A stretch of DNA of 64,000 nucleotides from JBELHR01 sp049606855 (GTDB lineage: Bacteria > Bacteroidota > Bacteroidia > Flavobacteriales > Flavobacteriaceae): NCBI GenBank assembly GCA_049606855.1, contig JBMYVY010000009.1:21930-85929 (forward strand), given 5' to 3'. The notes beneath the pieces were generated by a model that was not told the DNA's origin, made no database searches, and saw only the letters and a list, made by a program, of their open reading frames with translations. Position 1 is the first letter of the stretch. Every line of letters starts with the position of its first letter. Positions 1 to 8,274 of the stretch are shown one piece after another. Made by a program: the position numbers and the translations under genes.

Positions 1-42
1 AAGACAATACCTGTTTTCAATTTATTCATTATGAAGCATATA

Positions 43-68
43 AATTCGTAACTTTAAATTTACGAATT
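43..68. promoter_or_regulatory. Inverted repeat, possible operator upstream of the patatin relic
   Basis: Two 9-base arms, AATTCGTAA (43-51) and TTACGAATT (60-68), are perfect reverse complements separated by 8 bases. They lie just before the ATG at 82. The position suits a repressor operator, but AT-rich DNA produces such repeats by chance and no regulator gene is adjacent, so the role is only a guess. Confidence 0.25.
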
Positions 69-81
69 AAAATTTTTAATA

Positions 82-238
82 ATGTCAAAAGAAATTGCCT
101 TATGTCTCAGTGGAGGTGGAGCTAGAGGAGCTATTCATGTTGGGATTTTTAATAGGTCTTGTGATCGAATCAGGAATGAGTTACATTGAATTGTTTAATA
201 TCGATTGTAATGAAGCTAAAAAAATATTAGGATATTAT
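82..238 (+). pseudogene. Relic of a patatin-like phospholipase paralogue
   Basis: From the ATG at 82 the reading frame begins MSKEIALCLSGGGARGAIH, the glycine-rich oxyanion-hole start of a patatin domain. It resembles the N-terminus of the intact gene that follows (LVLSGGGARGVIHLG). The frame loses similarity after about 23 residues and stops at 187-189, without the GxSxG nucleophile or the DGG motif. In another frame, bases around 180-238 encode a stretch containing NEAKKILG, which resembles the C-terminal end of such proteins. I infer a second patatin gene with its middle deleted. The DNA differs enough from the intact copy that this is not a recent duplication. The N-terminal match is seen directly; the C-terminal remnant is uncertain. 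Confidence 0.55.
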
Positions 239-979
239 ATGAAAAAAGTTAATCTAGTTCTCAGTGGTGGAGGGGCCAGAGGCGTTATTCATCTAGGCGT
301 CTATAAGTATTTAAAGGACAATGATTATGAGATTGTGCAAGTTGCTGGTACTTCAGCAGGGTCTTTGGTCGGTTGTTTAATTGCAGCTGGTTGTAGTCCT
401 CAAGAAATTTTGAAATTGATGACTAGCCCAGAAATAAAAAACTTCATGAAAGCGAGCCCTTGGAGACGTATGTCTCTTTTTAATCTTAGGGGCTTGCGTA
501 AATTATTGTTGAGAATAATTCCTCACAATTCTTTTGAAGGACTTACAATTCCTTTGACGGTTTGCTCAACGAATTTAAATACCAAAAAGGCTCATTATCT
601 TAGGTCGGGAGATTTAGTCAAATCTGTTATTGCCTCTTGTTCGATACCGATCGTCTTTGAGCCTCAATACATTGATGGTGAATTGTATGCTGATGGTGGC
701 CTTACTGATAATCTTCCTGTAAAAGGCCTGATTAAGAACGATTATCCAGTTATTGCGGTAAATGTGAATAATTACAGGTTGAACCCGTTAAAACGAATGG
801 GTGATATCGCAGAACGCATTGTTAACATCGCAGTTGCAAATACTGTGGAATACGGATTGGAACATGCAGATTATGTAATCAACCCTTCTTTATATGGCGT
901 ATTTCCAACCTTAGATTTGAAATCGGCAAAAGAATTGGTGATTATCGGCTACGATGAAGCCGATGAACAATTAGGATAA
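239..979 (+). CDS. Patatin-like phospholipase family protein
   Basis: A 246-residue patatin-domain protein, a Ser/Asp-dyad lipid acyl hydrolase. It shows the oxyanion hole SGGGARG near residues 9-15, the nucleophile motif GTSAGS with Ser39, and the catalytic Asp152 in ADGG. There is no signal peptide, so it probably acts in the cytoplasm or at the inner membrane; the true substrate cannot be read from the sequence. The open frame continues upstream to 95, but the family N-terminus starts at MKKVNLVLSGGG, so I place the start at 239. The upstream part of the frame belongs to a decayed paralogue. It ends at a bidirectional terminator shared with the M1 peptidase on the other strand. Confidence 0.88.
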   Translation: MKKVNLVLSGGGARGVIHLGVYKYLKDNDYEIVQVAGTSAGSLVGCLIAAGCSPQEILKLMTSPEIKNFMKASPWRRMSLFNLRGLRKLLLRIIPHNSFEGLTIPLTVCSTNLNTKKAHYLRSGDLVKSVIASCSIPIVFEPQYIDGELYADGGLTDNLPVKGLIKNDYPVIAVNVNNYRLNPLKRMGDIAERIVNIAVANTVEYGLEHADYVINPSLYGVFPTLDLKSAKELVIIGYDEADEQLG

Positions 980-1012
980 AAAAAAGCCCTCGAAATGAGG
1001 GCTTGTTTTTTT
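978..1012. terminator. Bidirectional intrinsic terminator
   Basis: Stem AGCCCTC (985-991) pairs with GAGGGCT (997-1003) around a 5-base loop. It is flanked by an A run on the left and a T run on the right, so it works for both strands. It separates the convergent patatin gene and the first M1 peptidase. Confidence 0.88.
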
Positions 1013-3200
1013 AGCTTTTTACCTTGTCTTTGACTTGTTCAAATTTTGATTTGGATTCTAGTCCCCAATCGTTATTGGTCATGTCAATATCGGCAGTTTC
1101 GTTTTCGGAATCTACAACAATAGATTTAATAGGTTTAGAAGAACTGATTACTTTGGTGATTTCCTTGTCGTGCAATCTCCAAATTTGTGCAGGATAAACC
1201 TTTCTTTCCTTTGTGCCGTCTTCATAGGTGATGTCAACTAATACAGGCATTACTAGTCCCCCTGGCTTTTCGTAGGTTACCTCATAGAAAAACTTATCTC
1301 CTTTTCTTTCCTCAGTAGCTTTAAGCGCAGTTTCACTCATTGCCGAACCTGGGGTTTGATCTTCTACAAAATAAACAAGTTCTCCTGACATTCCACGACG
1401 CTCAGCAAATTCCTTACCTGCTTCGGTAGCTTCGTTACTTACGAAGTATTTTTTAACCCCTTTAATTCCTATATCAGTATAGTCCGTTGTATAAAACCAA
1501 CCTCTAAAGAACCAGTCTAAATCCATTGCAGAGGCATCTTCCATTGAACGGAAGAAATCTGCTGGTGTTGGATGTTTAAATTTCCATCTCTGTGAGTATG
1601 TTTTAAAGGCGTAGTCAAATAACTCTTCTCCCATAATGGTAGTTCTCAACATGTATAAACCAGCGGCTGGTTTAGAGTAAGCATTTGAACCAAACTGATA
1701 AACATTATCTCCTTGAGACATAATTGGTGCAAGGTTTGATTGATCTCCTCCCATATATCTTACCATATTCTTAGGAAGACCTCTTCCAATTGGAAAATTA
1801 GGGTCGTAATCCTGCATTGCTAAGATTTGTACAAATGAGTTTAAACCTTCATCCATCCATGTCCATTGACGTTCATCAGAATTTACAATCATTGGAAAAT
1901 AGTTGTGACCAACCTCATGTATGATAACCCCTAGCATTCTGTATTTCGTGCGGTCAGAGTATGTCCCGTCTGGATTTGGTCTACCAAAATTAAAACAGAT
2001 TTGTGGGTATTCCATTCCTTGTCTTTTTGCATGAACAGAGATGGCTTTGTGATAAGGGTAATCGAATGTATATCTTGAATAGGTTTCAAGTGTTTGAGCT
2101 ACGGCTCTTGTAGAGTGTTGTTCCCATAAAGGATTTCCTTCTTTAGGATATAAAGAATGTGCCATAACTGTAGTTCCGTTAATATCTACTGCCATAGCAT
2201 CCCAAATGTATTTTCTTGAACTTGCAAAAGCAAAATCTCTTACCATTTTGGCATCAAAAGACCAAGTTTTTGTCTTTTTCGAAAACCCTTTTTCCGCTTC
2301 CTCTGCCTCCTCTTGAGTAACAATCATCACAGGGTCATCAAAATTTTTCTGTGCCTTTTCAAAACGTTTAATTTGGGTTTTGGTCATTACGTCTTTAGGG
2401 TTTGTCAAAACACCTGTTGCAGCCAAAACGTGATCTTCAGGAGTGGTAATATTAACTTGGAAATCACCAAATTCTAAAGCAAATTCACTTCTTCCCCAAA
2501 ATTGCATATTTTGCCATCCTTCCACATTGTCATATACACAAAGACGAGGGTAAAACTGTGCGATTATATAATTGTTATTGCCATCTTCAAAATGCTCGTA
2601 ACCTGAACGACCACCTTGTTCAACATAGTTATTGATATTATACCACCATTTAATGCTGAATTCAAACTGCCCACCTTTTGCAAGTGGCTGAGGTAATTCG
2701 ATTCTCATCATGGTACGATTAATAATATGAGCTAAATCTTTACCATTTGCATCCTTGACATATTGAATTTTGAATCCTCCATCAAATGCTGGATTTACAT
2801 ATTGATCATCAAATCTTGCTTCGGTACTAGCAGCATTAATTCTTGTTTCTCTAATGTCTGGAGTTTTAGAATCAGCAGCTCTCATGTTTTGATCCAACTG
2901 AACCCAAAGATACTTTAATGTATCTTCTGAATTGTTGTGATATACGATGGATTCTTCACCGTAGAGACGTTGATTTTCGTCGTCTAAAATGATGTCCATC
3001 TTATAATCTACTTTTTGCTGTGTATACAGTTTTCCTGGTGCTCCAGATGCAGTATGTTGCTCATTTGGAGTCGGAAGTACGTCTGATAATTGACGAAATT
3101 TGTTGGTGTTAACATGTCCCGGTTCACGCTCTTGCGCATATCCTGAAAACATCATTAGCCCTGCGATAAAGGCTAAACCAATAGTGTTTTTAATTTTCAT
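1011..3200 (-). CDS. Secreted M1 family zinc metallopeptidase (copy 1)
   Basis: A 729-residue M1-type (gluzincin) peptidase. A signal peptide (about residues 1-22, ending GYAQ) supports the start at 3200 rather than the longer frame to 3227. The zinc site is HEVGH at 428-432 with the third ligand Glu451, giving HExxH-18-E. In place of the aminopeptidase GAMEN motif there is QGMEYP near residues 394-399, as in a Bacteroidota M1 subgroup. It is probably periplasmic or surface-exposed and degrades peptides. It lies just downstream of a close paralogue on the same strand and shares long identical stretches with it, for example around the zinc site and the block that follows. The two copies diverge most in the C-terminal 130 residues. 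Confidence 0.9.
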   Translation of the reverse strand: MKIKNTIGLAFIAGLMMFSGYAQEREPGHVNTNKFRQLSDVLPTPNEQHTASGAPGKLYTQQKVDYKMDIILDDENQRLYGEESIVYHNNSEDTLKYLWVQLDQNMRAADSKTPDIRETRINAASTEARFDDQYVNPAFDGGFKIQYVKDANGKDLAHIINRTMMRIELPQPLAKGGQFEFSIKWWYNINNYVEQGGRSGYEHFEDGNNNYIIAQFYPRLCVYDNVEGWQNMQFWGRSEFALEFGDFQVNITTPEDHVLAATGVLTNPKDVMTKTQIKRFEKAQKNFDDPVMIVTQEEAEEAEKGFSKKTKTWSFDAKMVRDFAFASSRKYIWDAMAVDINGTTVMAHSLYPKEGNPLWEQHSTRAVAQTLETYSRYTFDYPYHKAISVHAKRQGMEYPQICFNFGRPNPDGTYSDRTKYRMLGVIIHEVGHNYFPMIVNSDERQWTWMDEGLNSFVQILAMQDYDPNFPIGRGLPKNMVRYMGGDQSNLAPIMSQGDNVYQFGSNAYSKPAAGLYMLRTTIMGEELFDYAFKTYSQRWKFKHPTPADFFRSMEDASAMDLDWFFRGWFYTTDYTDIGIKGVKKYFVSNEATEAGKEFAERRGMSGELVYFVEDQTPGSAMSETALKATEERKGDKFFYEVTYEKPGGLVMPVLVDITYEDGTKERKVYPAQIWRLHDKEITKVISSSKPIKSIVVDSENETADIDMTNNDWGLESKSKFEQVKDKVKS

Positions 3201-3258
3201 GGGTGTTTTATTTATTTCAAGGCACAAAATACATTTTTGTTACCAAGGGTGCAAGAAT

Positions 3259-3290
3259 AAAAAAAGCCATCCGAAGATGGCTTTAATAAT
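3259..3290 (-). terminator. Intrinsic terminator with UUCG tetraloop
   Basis: Read on the minus strand, AGCCATC-TTCG-GATGGCT is followed by seven T residues. This is a 7-bp stem closed by the very stable UUCG tetraloop. It sits between the two M1 peptidase genes, so the upstream copy is probably transcribed separately from the downstream one. Confidence 0.9.
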
Positions 3291-5522
3291 TTATCCTTTG
3301 ACTTTGTTTTTTACTTCGTCAAATTTCGTTTCCGTTTTCTTAGGCCAAGAATTGTTCGAAACATCAATGTCTGCTGTTTCAAGATCTGGATCAATTTGGA
3401 TGCCAACGATTTCTTTTTCAGAGGCAACAAGTTTGCTCACTTCATTATCATTAAATCTCCAAATTTCAGCAGGGTACATTTCTCTTTTTGTACTTCCATC
3501 AGCATAAGTATATTCTACAATGATTGGCATTACTAAACCGCCTGGCTTTTCAAATACGATTTCATAAAAGAAATTAGGTGCCTTTAGGTCCGATTCATTC
3601 TTCTCAGTAAGGTAGTCCTTTAAAACTGGTACTTCTTTTGTATCTGTTGCTTCACCTTCTTTTGTTAAATACAATCTCGGTCCTAAATCCTCAACACTCA
3701 CATTATAACGTGCTGCTAATTCTATTACTTCTTGAGTAGGCTGATCAGTTACGTGGAATTTGTCAACTCCTTTAATTGCGATGTCTGTGTAATCTGTTGT
3801 ATAAAACCAACCTCTAAAGAACCAATCTAAATCCATTGCCGAAGCATCTTCCATAGAACGGAAGAAATCTGCAGGAGTTGGGTGTTTGAACATCCATCTT
3901 TGAGAATACGTTCTAAATGCCGCGTCAAATAACTCAGGTCCCATAATTGTTTGTCTTAACATATATAGACCTGCAGCAGGTTTAGTATATGCATTTGGTC
4001 CAAATTGGTATACATTATTACCATTAGACATAATAGGTGAAAGGTATGATTGATCTCCACCCATGTATCTCACGATATCTTTTGGTAAATTCCCCGTATC
4101 GAAATTTGGGTCATACTCAATTTCAGCTAAAATTTCAACAAAAGAGTTAATACCTTCATCCATCCAAGTCCACTGACGTTCGTCAGAGTTTACAATCATT
4201 GGAAAGAAATTGTGACCTACCTCATGAGTGATAACTCCAATCATTCCATTTTTAGTTCGCTCAGAAATTGAACCGTCTGGGTTAGGACGACCGTAATTAA
4301 AGCAAATCATAGGGTATTCCATTCCTTGATCTTCAGCATTTACAGAAATCGCCTTGTGGTATGGATAGTCAAAAGTGTATTTAGAATAAACTTTAAGAGT
4401 ATTTGCAACTACTCTAGTAGAATGATCTTCCCATAGAGGGTTCCCTTCCTTTGGATATAATGAAACAGCCATAACTGTGCGACCATTGATATCAACAGCC
4501 ATTGCATCCCAAATGTATTTTCTAGATGAAGCAAATGCAAAATCTCTTACATTTTCTGCATAGTAAGACCAAGTCTTTTCCTTAGTTGATCTCCCTTTTT
4601 CGGCAACTTCAGCTTCTTCTTGAGTAACAATCATTACTGGATCGTCAAATGAAGTCATTGCTTCCTTGTATCTTTTTTGTTGTTCTTTGCTCAAGACTTT
4701 CTTAGCATTAGTAAGTTTACCTGTTGCATCTACAACGTGGTCAGCAGGAACAGTTAAGTTTACTGTATAATCACCAAATTCCAAGGCAAATTCACTTCTC
4801 CCCCAGAATTGCATGTTTTGCCATCCTTCAACATTGTCATAAACACAAAGCCTTGGGAAAAATTGAGCTATCGTATAAGCGTTGTTTCCATCTTCAAAGG
4901 CTTCAAAACCTGATCGACCACCTTGTGTTCTGTAATTATTGATGTTGTACCACCATTTGATTGAAAACTCATAAGTTGCTCCTGGAGCTAATGGCTGATC
5001 AAGGTCAATTCTCATCATGGTCCAGTTCACTTTGTAATTGGCCGGAGAACCATCGGCTTTCTTCACGTATTCTATTTTGAATCCACCATCAAATTTCTCT
5101 CCCATAAATTCATCTACAAATTGTCCTGGGTTATAAAGAGGTTGAGGTCCTGAACCATTCGCTAGTGGTGTTTTAGAATCCGCGGCTCTCATGTTTTGAT
5201 CCAATTGTAACCATAGATATTCTAAATGATCTTTAGAATTGTTGTGATAAGTAATCTTTTCTTCTCCGTAAAGACGATTTTTTTCCTCATCAATACGCAA
5301 GTCCATGACATAATCCACTTTCTGTTGGCTGTAATTCCAACCTGGAGCTCCAGATGCAGTGTGTTGATCATTTGGTGTTGCCAATAAATCCTTCATTTGA
5401 CGGAATTTATTAGTGTTTACATGACCTTGAGGCTTTTCCTCCTGAACGTCATTTTCTTGGGCAAGCATTGGGCTAGCCACGAAAAACAATCCCAAAAATA
5501 GGGTTGAGAATAATTTTTTCAT
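3291..5522 (-). CDS. Secreted M1 family zinc metallopeptidase (copy 2)
   Basis: A 743-residue paralogue of the neighbouring M1 peptidase. The signal peptide MKKLFSTLFLGLFF...LAQ sets the start at 5522 rather than 5561. The zinc ligands are HEVGH at 433-437 and Glu456; QGMEYP near 399-404 replaces GAMEN. Relative to copy 1 it has a longer insertion near residues 118-140 and a longer C-terminal segment (about 590-640) before the final beta domain. An own terminator follows it. A DUF6702 gene lies directly upstream on the same strand, a neighbour often seen beside this peptidase group in flavobacteria. It is likely a periplasmic peptidase involved in peptide use; the exact substrate is unknown. 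Confidence 0.9.
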   Translation of the reverse strand: MKKLFSTLFLGLFFVASPMLAQENDVQEEKPQGHVNTNKFRQMKDLLATPNDQHTASGAPGWNYSQQKVDYVMDLRIDEEKNRLYGEEKITYHNNSKDHLEYLWLQLDQNMRAADSKTPLANGSGPQPLYNPGQFVDEFMGEKFDGGFKIEYVKKADGSPANYKVNWTMMRIDLDQPLAPGATYEFSIKWWYNINNYRTQGGRSGFEAFEDGNNAYTIAQFFPRLCVYDNVEGWQNMQFWGRSEFALEFGDYTVNLTVPADHVVDATGKLTNAKKVLSKEQQKRYKEAMTSFDDPVMIVTQEEAEVAEKGRSTKEKTWSYYAENVRDFAFASSRKYIWDAMAVDINGRTVMAVSLYPKEGNPLWEDHSTRVVANTLKVYSKYTFDYPYHKAISVNAEDQGMEYPMICFNYGRPNPDGSISERTKNGMIGVITHEVGHNFFPMIVNSDERQWTWMDEGINSFVEILAEIEYDPNFDTGNLPKDIVRYMGGDQSYLSPIMSNGNNVYQFGPNAYTKPAAGLYMLRQTIMGPELFDAAFRTYSQRWMFKHPTPADFFRSMEDASAMDLDWFFRGWFYTTDYTDIAIKGVDKFHVTDQPTQEVIELAARYNVSVEDLGPRLYLTKEGEATDTKEVPVLKDYLTEKNESDLKAPNFFYEIVFEKPGGLVMPIIVEYTYADGSTKREMYPAEIWRFNDNEVSKLVASEKEIVGIQIDPDLETADIDVSNNSWPKKTETKFDEVKNKVKG

Positions 5523-5586
5523 TTGAATTTGATTGTTTGTGTTTATTCTTTGAAATTTCAAAGTAGTGAATTTACTAAAATTTTAA

Positions 5587-6075
5587 CTAATAATTTAAGG
5601 TTGATTCCGTCTTAGCTCTGGTGAGAATGACGCTTTTGTTTTTTGAACCAACTTTAGATTTGATTATGTTCTCTTGAGTTTTGAATTCTTGAAATAAAAT
5701 GGTATTTCTAACCGTCATTGCATTAAAAGGCTCAACATTTAACGCCTCGATATAAAAAAATATTTCATCCGTTTCAACCTCACTAGCAATCAGCTCAAGC
5801 CTAAGGGGCTCGTCATTAATGCTGATCAATAGGTTTTTGTCTAGATATATTTGAGAAAGACTATCTAAATACGAATTACTTTGCTCTCCAATTCTCAAAT
5901 CAGAATCAAATTCTTTTTGAAAAGTAAGTTCAAGGTCATCAATAAAAACACTACTTATGATTTGTAAACTTTTTTGATCTTCGATATATTCAATCTGGGT
6001 AAGAGAAATATAGTATTTGTGTAACGAAAAACTCATTAAGAGTAATAAAGTCACAAATAAAATTAAACGCTTCAT
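5587..6075 (-). CDS. DUF6702 family protein
   Basis: A 162-residue protein with a hydrophobic N-terminus (MKRLILFVTLLLLMSFSLHKYYIS), either a signal peptide or a membrane anchor. The motif HKYYISLTQIEY followed by a beta-strand-rich body is typical of DUF6702, a small Bacteroidota family of unknown function. It precedes the M1 peptidase copy 2 on the same strand with about 64 bases between them, so the two may be co-transcribed. No catalytic residues are apparent. A structural or accessory role in the periplasm is an inference. Confidence 0.7.
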   Translation of the reverse strand: MKRLILFVTLLLLMSFSLHKYYISLTQIEYIEDQKSLQIISSVFIDDLELTFQKEFDSDLRIGEQSNSYLDSLSQIYLDKNLLISINDEPLRLELIASEVETDEIFFYIEALNVEPFNAMTVRNTILFQEFKTQENIIKSKVGSKNKSVILTRAKTESTLNY

Positions 6076-6128
6076 TGCTTATTTTTTTACAAATAAACAG
6101 AAATTAATCAAGCTCTTAGAGATTCTAA

Positions 6129-6412
6129 CTAATTTTTAACAAGTTGATAAGATTCTCTGTGAATAATGAAGTATTCAGTTAATTGGAAGATTTTATTATT
6201 TATATAAAGCTCTAAAATTATATCAGGATCGCAATAATTAAAAAAACCGGGTATTTCCTTTTTCTCAATTTGTATTACATTGATAAAAAATGAATCTCCA
6301 TAATCCATTACTTGAATACTATCAAAAGCCTTGATTTGACCTTTTATTTTTTTTCTTGGGCATTTGCAAAAAGACTTGTTAGTAAAACTAGGACAATGGC
6401 AGCTTGTTTCAT
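6129..6412 (-). pseudogene. Small secreted protein interrupted by a -1 frameshift at an A8 run
   Basis: On the minus strand, ATG at 6412 opens MKQAAIVLVLLTSLFANAQ, a clear signal peptide. The frame then stops after EKK at TAA (6346-6344). The -1 frame continues smoothly as KIKGQIKAFDSIQVMDYG... for about 70 residues to 6129. The junction is a run of eight A on the coding strand (6354-6347) that contains the heptamer A AAA AAA in phase, immediately followed by the stop. The joined product would be about 94 residues, with no family that I recognise. It may be a real frameshift mutation, a sequencing error in a homopolymer, transcriptional slippage, or programmed frameshifting. The longer open frame reaching 6482 is an artefact at its N-terminus. 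Confidence 0.6.
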
Positions 6413-6443
6413 AAATTTGAAAAACACCAAGGTATAAAAAAAT

Positions 6444-7145
6444 ATGAAAGAGATGATTATTGCTAGTACTTCTACGATTCATGGATCAGAGTACTTAGAA
6501 TATTTATTAGATGATATCGATCAATTGTATAATAACATTGAGGAGATTGTATTCATTCCTTACGCTCGACCATCGGGAATAAGTCATGATGAATACACCG
6601 ATTTGGTGGAAAATGCTCTTACTCCTCTTGGAATATGTGTTCGTGGGCTTCACGAATTTGAAAATCCAATTGAAGGATTGACTCAGGCTAAGGGAATCTT
6701 TACTGGTGGCGGTAATACGTTTTTATTAGTCAAGATGCTTCACGAACTAGGATTGATGTCGGTTTTGACAAATAGAGTAGAAGCAGGTACTCCATATTTA
6801 GGAACAAGTGCTGGGAGTAATATCACCGGACCAAATATGAAAACAACGAATGATATGCCCATTGTTTATCCTCCAAGCTTTGAGGCTACAGGTTTAATTC
6901 CCTTCAATATAAATGCACATTATTTAGACCCAGACCCTTCGTCCACACATAAAGGGGAAACTCGTGAGACCAGAATAAAAGAATTTCACAAGTTCAATAA
7001 ACAAACAGTTATCGGCTTAAGAGAAGGTTCTTGGTTGTCGGTAAAAGGAAGTGAAATTAAATTAAAAGGCTCCTTATCCGCCCGGGTATTTGAGCAAGAA
7101 AAGAAGCCTTATGAGTTAGCTGTTAATTCAGTGATTAATAGCTGA
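6444..7145 (+). CDS. pepE: Dipeptidase E (peptidase family S51)
   Basis: A 233-residue cytoplasmic serine peptidase that cleaves dipeptides with N-terminal aspartate. The triad is visible as Ser122 in GTSAGSN, Asp137 in NDMP and His159 in NAHY, each two residues later than in the Salmonella enzyme (120/135/157). GGGNTF at 88-93 is a further family mark. Length fits the family (about 230). The gene diverges from the frameshifted secreted protein with only 31 bases between starts, and its 3' end overlaps the convergent ribBA by 11 bases. Confidence 0.92.
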   Translation: MKEMIIASTSTIHGSEYLEYLLDDIDQLYNNIEEIVFIPYARPSGISHDEYTDLVENALTPLGICVRGLHEFENPIEGLTQAKGIFTGGGNTFLLVKMLHELGLMSVLTNRVEAGTPYLGTSAGSNITGPNMKTTNDMPIVYPPSFEATGLIPFNINAHYLDPDPSSTHKGETRETRIKEFHKFNKQTVIGLREGSWLSVKGSEIKLKGSLSARVFEQEKKPYELAVNSVINS

Positions 7146-8274
7146 TATATTCATTTATGGATAAGCCGTAACCTTGAATTCCTACACGTTTTTTGATGCT
7201 TTGGTCACTTTTGGTGATTAATTTTAAATTGGTGATATCCAAATCGTGAAGAATTTGTGCTCCGACCCCAAAATCTTTATCATCCATGGATGCTATAGGT
7301 TTAGGAGCATCTGTATCTTTTTGTATGGCTTTTAAATACCTCAAGCGGTCTTCTAAATTAAAACGCTGTTTTTCTTGATTTATAAACACTATAGCTCCTT
7401 TTCCTTCCTTGTTAATCATATCCATGACTTCTGAAAGTTTATCCTCCTTCTTTTGAAGTAAGGCACCTAAAACATCATTTCCTTGAGCATGTGCATTTAC
7501 TCTAACAAGTACATCTTCGTCTTTTGTCCAGCTTCCTTTAGTTAGCGCTAAATGGATTTGGTCTGTAGTTGTTTGTTTATAGGCCCTTAATCGGAATGTC
7601 CCAAATCGAGTATCTAAATTGAAATCCTGAATTTTTTCAATTAATGAATCGTGCTTCATTCTATAGGCTACTAATGCCTCAATAGAAATTAATTTTAAAT
7701 CGTATTTCTCAGCAATTTTCACCAATTCTGGTAACCTCGCCATCGTACCGTCTTCATTCATGATTTCCACGATAACACCGGCGGGTTGCAAGCCAGCTAA
7801 ACGCGCTAAGTCAATTGCAGCTTCAGTATGTCCGGTTCGCCTTAAAACCCCACCATTTTTTGCCTTTAGTGGAAAAATATGTCCTGGTCTTCGCAGATCA
7901 TAAGGGGTGGTTTCTTTTTCTGTCAAAGCCTTGATTGTAATAGAACGATCACTCGCCGAAATACCTGTGGTAACCCCTTTTCCATTCAAGTCAACCGATA
8001 CTGTAAAGGCAGTTTGTAAGGGGTCTGAACTTGCGTCGACCATCATGTCTAGCTTTAAAGCATCGCATCGATCTTCCGTTAACGGAGTGCAAATGAGGCC
8101 TCTCCCGTGAGTTGCCATAAAGTTGATCATCTCAGGGTTTACCAATTCTGCAGCAGCAACGAAATCACCTTCGTTTTCACGATCTTCATCATCAACCACG
8201 ATAACTACTTTTCCTTGACGGATAGCTTCAATGGCTTCCGGAATGCTATTTAATTTTATTTTATCGTTCATCAT
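7135..8274 (-). CDS. ribBA: RibBA-type protein: DHBP synthase with degenerate GTP cyclohydrolase II domain
   Basis: A 379-residue two-domain riboflavin protein. Residues 1-205 form 3,4-dihydroxy-2-butanone-4-phosphate synthase (RibB), with DRENEGDF at 31-38 and RRTGHTEAAIDLARLAG around 145-161 intact. Residues about 217-379 have the RibA fold, but the zinc cysteines are absent: the positions equivalent to SEC and LRCDCG read NAHAQG and LLQKKED (about 260-278). This half probably does not hydrolyse GTP, as in other flavobacterial RibBA proteins, and may be structural. A separate ribA would be expected elsewhere. Its start overlaps the LptF/G-like gene by 4 bases, suggesting translational coupling in the tpx-ftsK-lolA-lptF run. 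Confidence 0.88.
   Translation of the reverse strand: MMNDKIKLNSIPEAIEAIRQGKVVIVVDDEDRENEGDFVAAAELVNPEMINFMATHGRGLICTPLTEDRCDALKLDMMVDASSDPLQTAFTVSVDLNGKGVTTGISASDRSITIKALTEKETTPYDLRRPGHIFPLKAKNGGVLRRTGHTEAAIDLARLAGLQPAGVIVEIMNEDGTMARLPELVKIAEKYDLKLISIEALVAYRMKHDSLIEKIQDFNLDTRFGTFRLRAYKQTTTDQIHLALTKGSWTKDEDVLVRVNAHAQGNDVLGALLQKKEDKLSEVMDMINKEGKGAIVFINQEKQRFNLEDRLRYLKAIQKDTDAPKPIASMDDKDFGVGAQILHDLDITNLKLITKSDQSIKKRVGIQGYGLSINEYISY

Noticed and set aside
95..238. N-terminal extension of the patatin protein from 95
   Set aside because: The frame belongs to the decayed upstream copy; the family N-terminus begins at 239.
3100..3507. Plus-strand ORF antisense to the M1 peptidases
   Set aside because: Shadow frame with no motif; it spans a terminator and the start of the real gene.
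6413..6482. Cysteine-rich N-terminus of a minus-strand protein starting at 6482
   Set aside because: Bases up to 6412 are better explained as a signal peptide in the other frame; the extension would overlap pepE.
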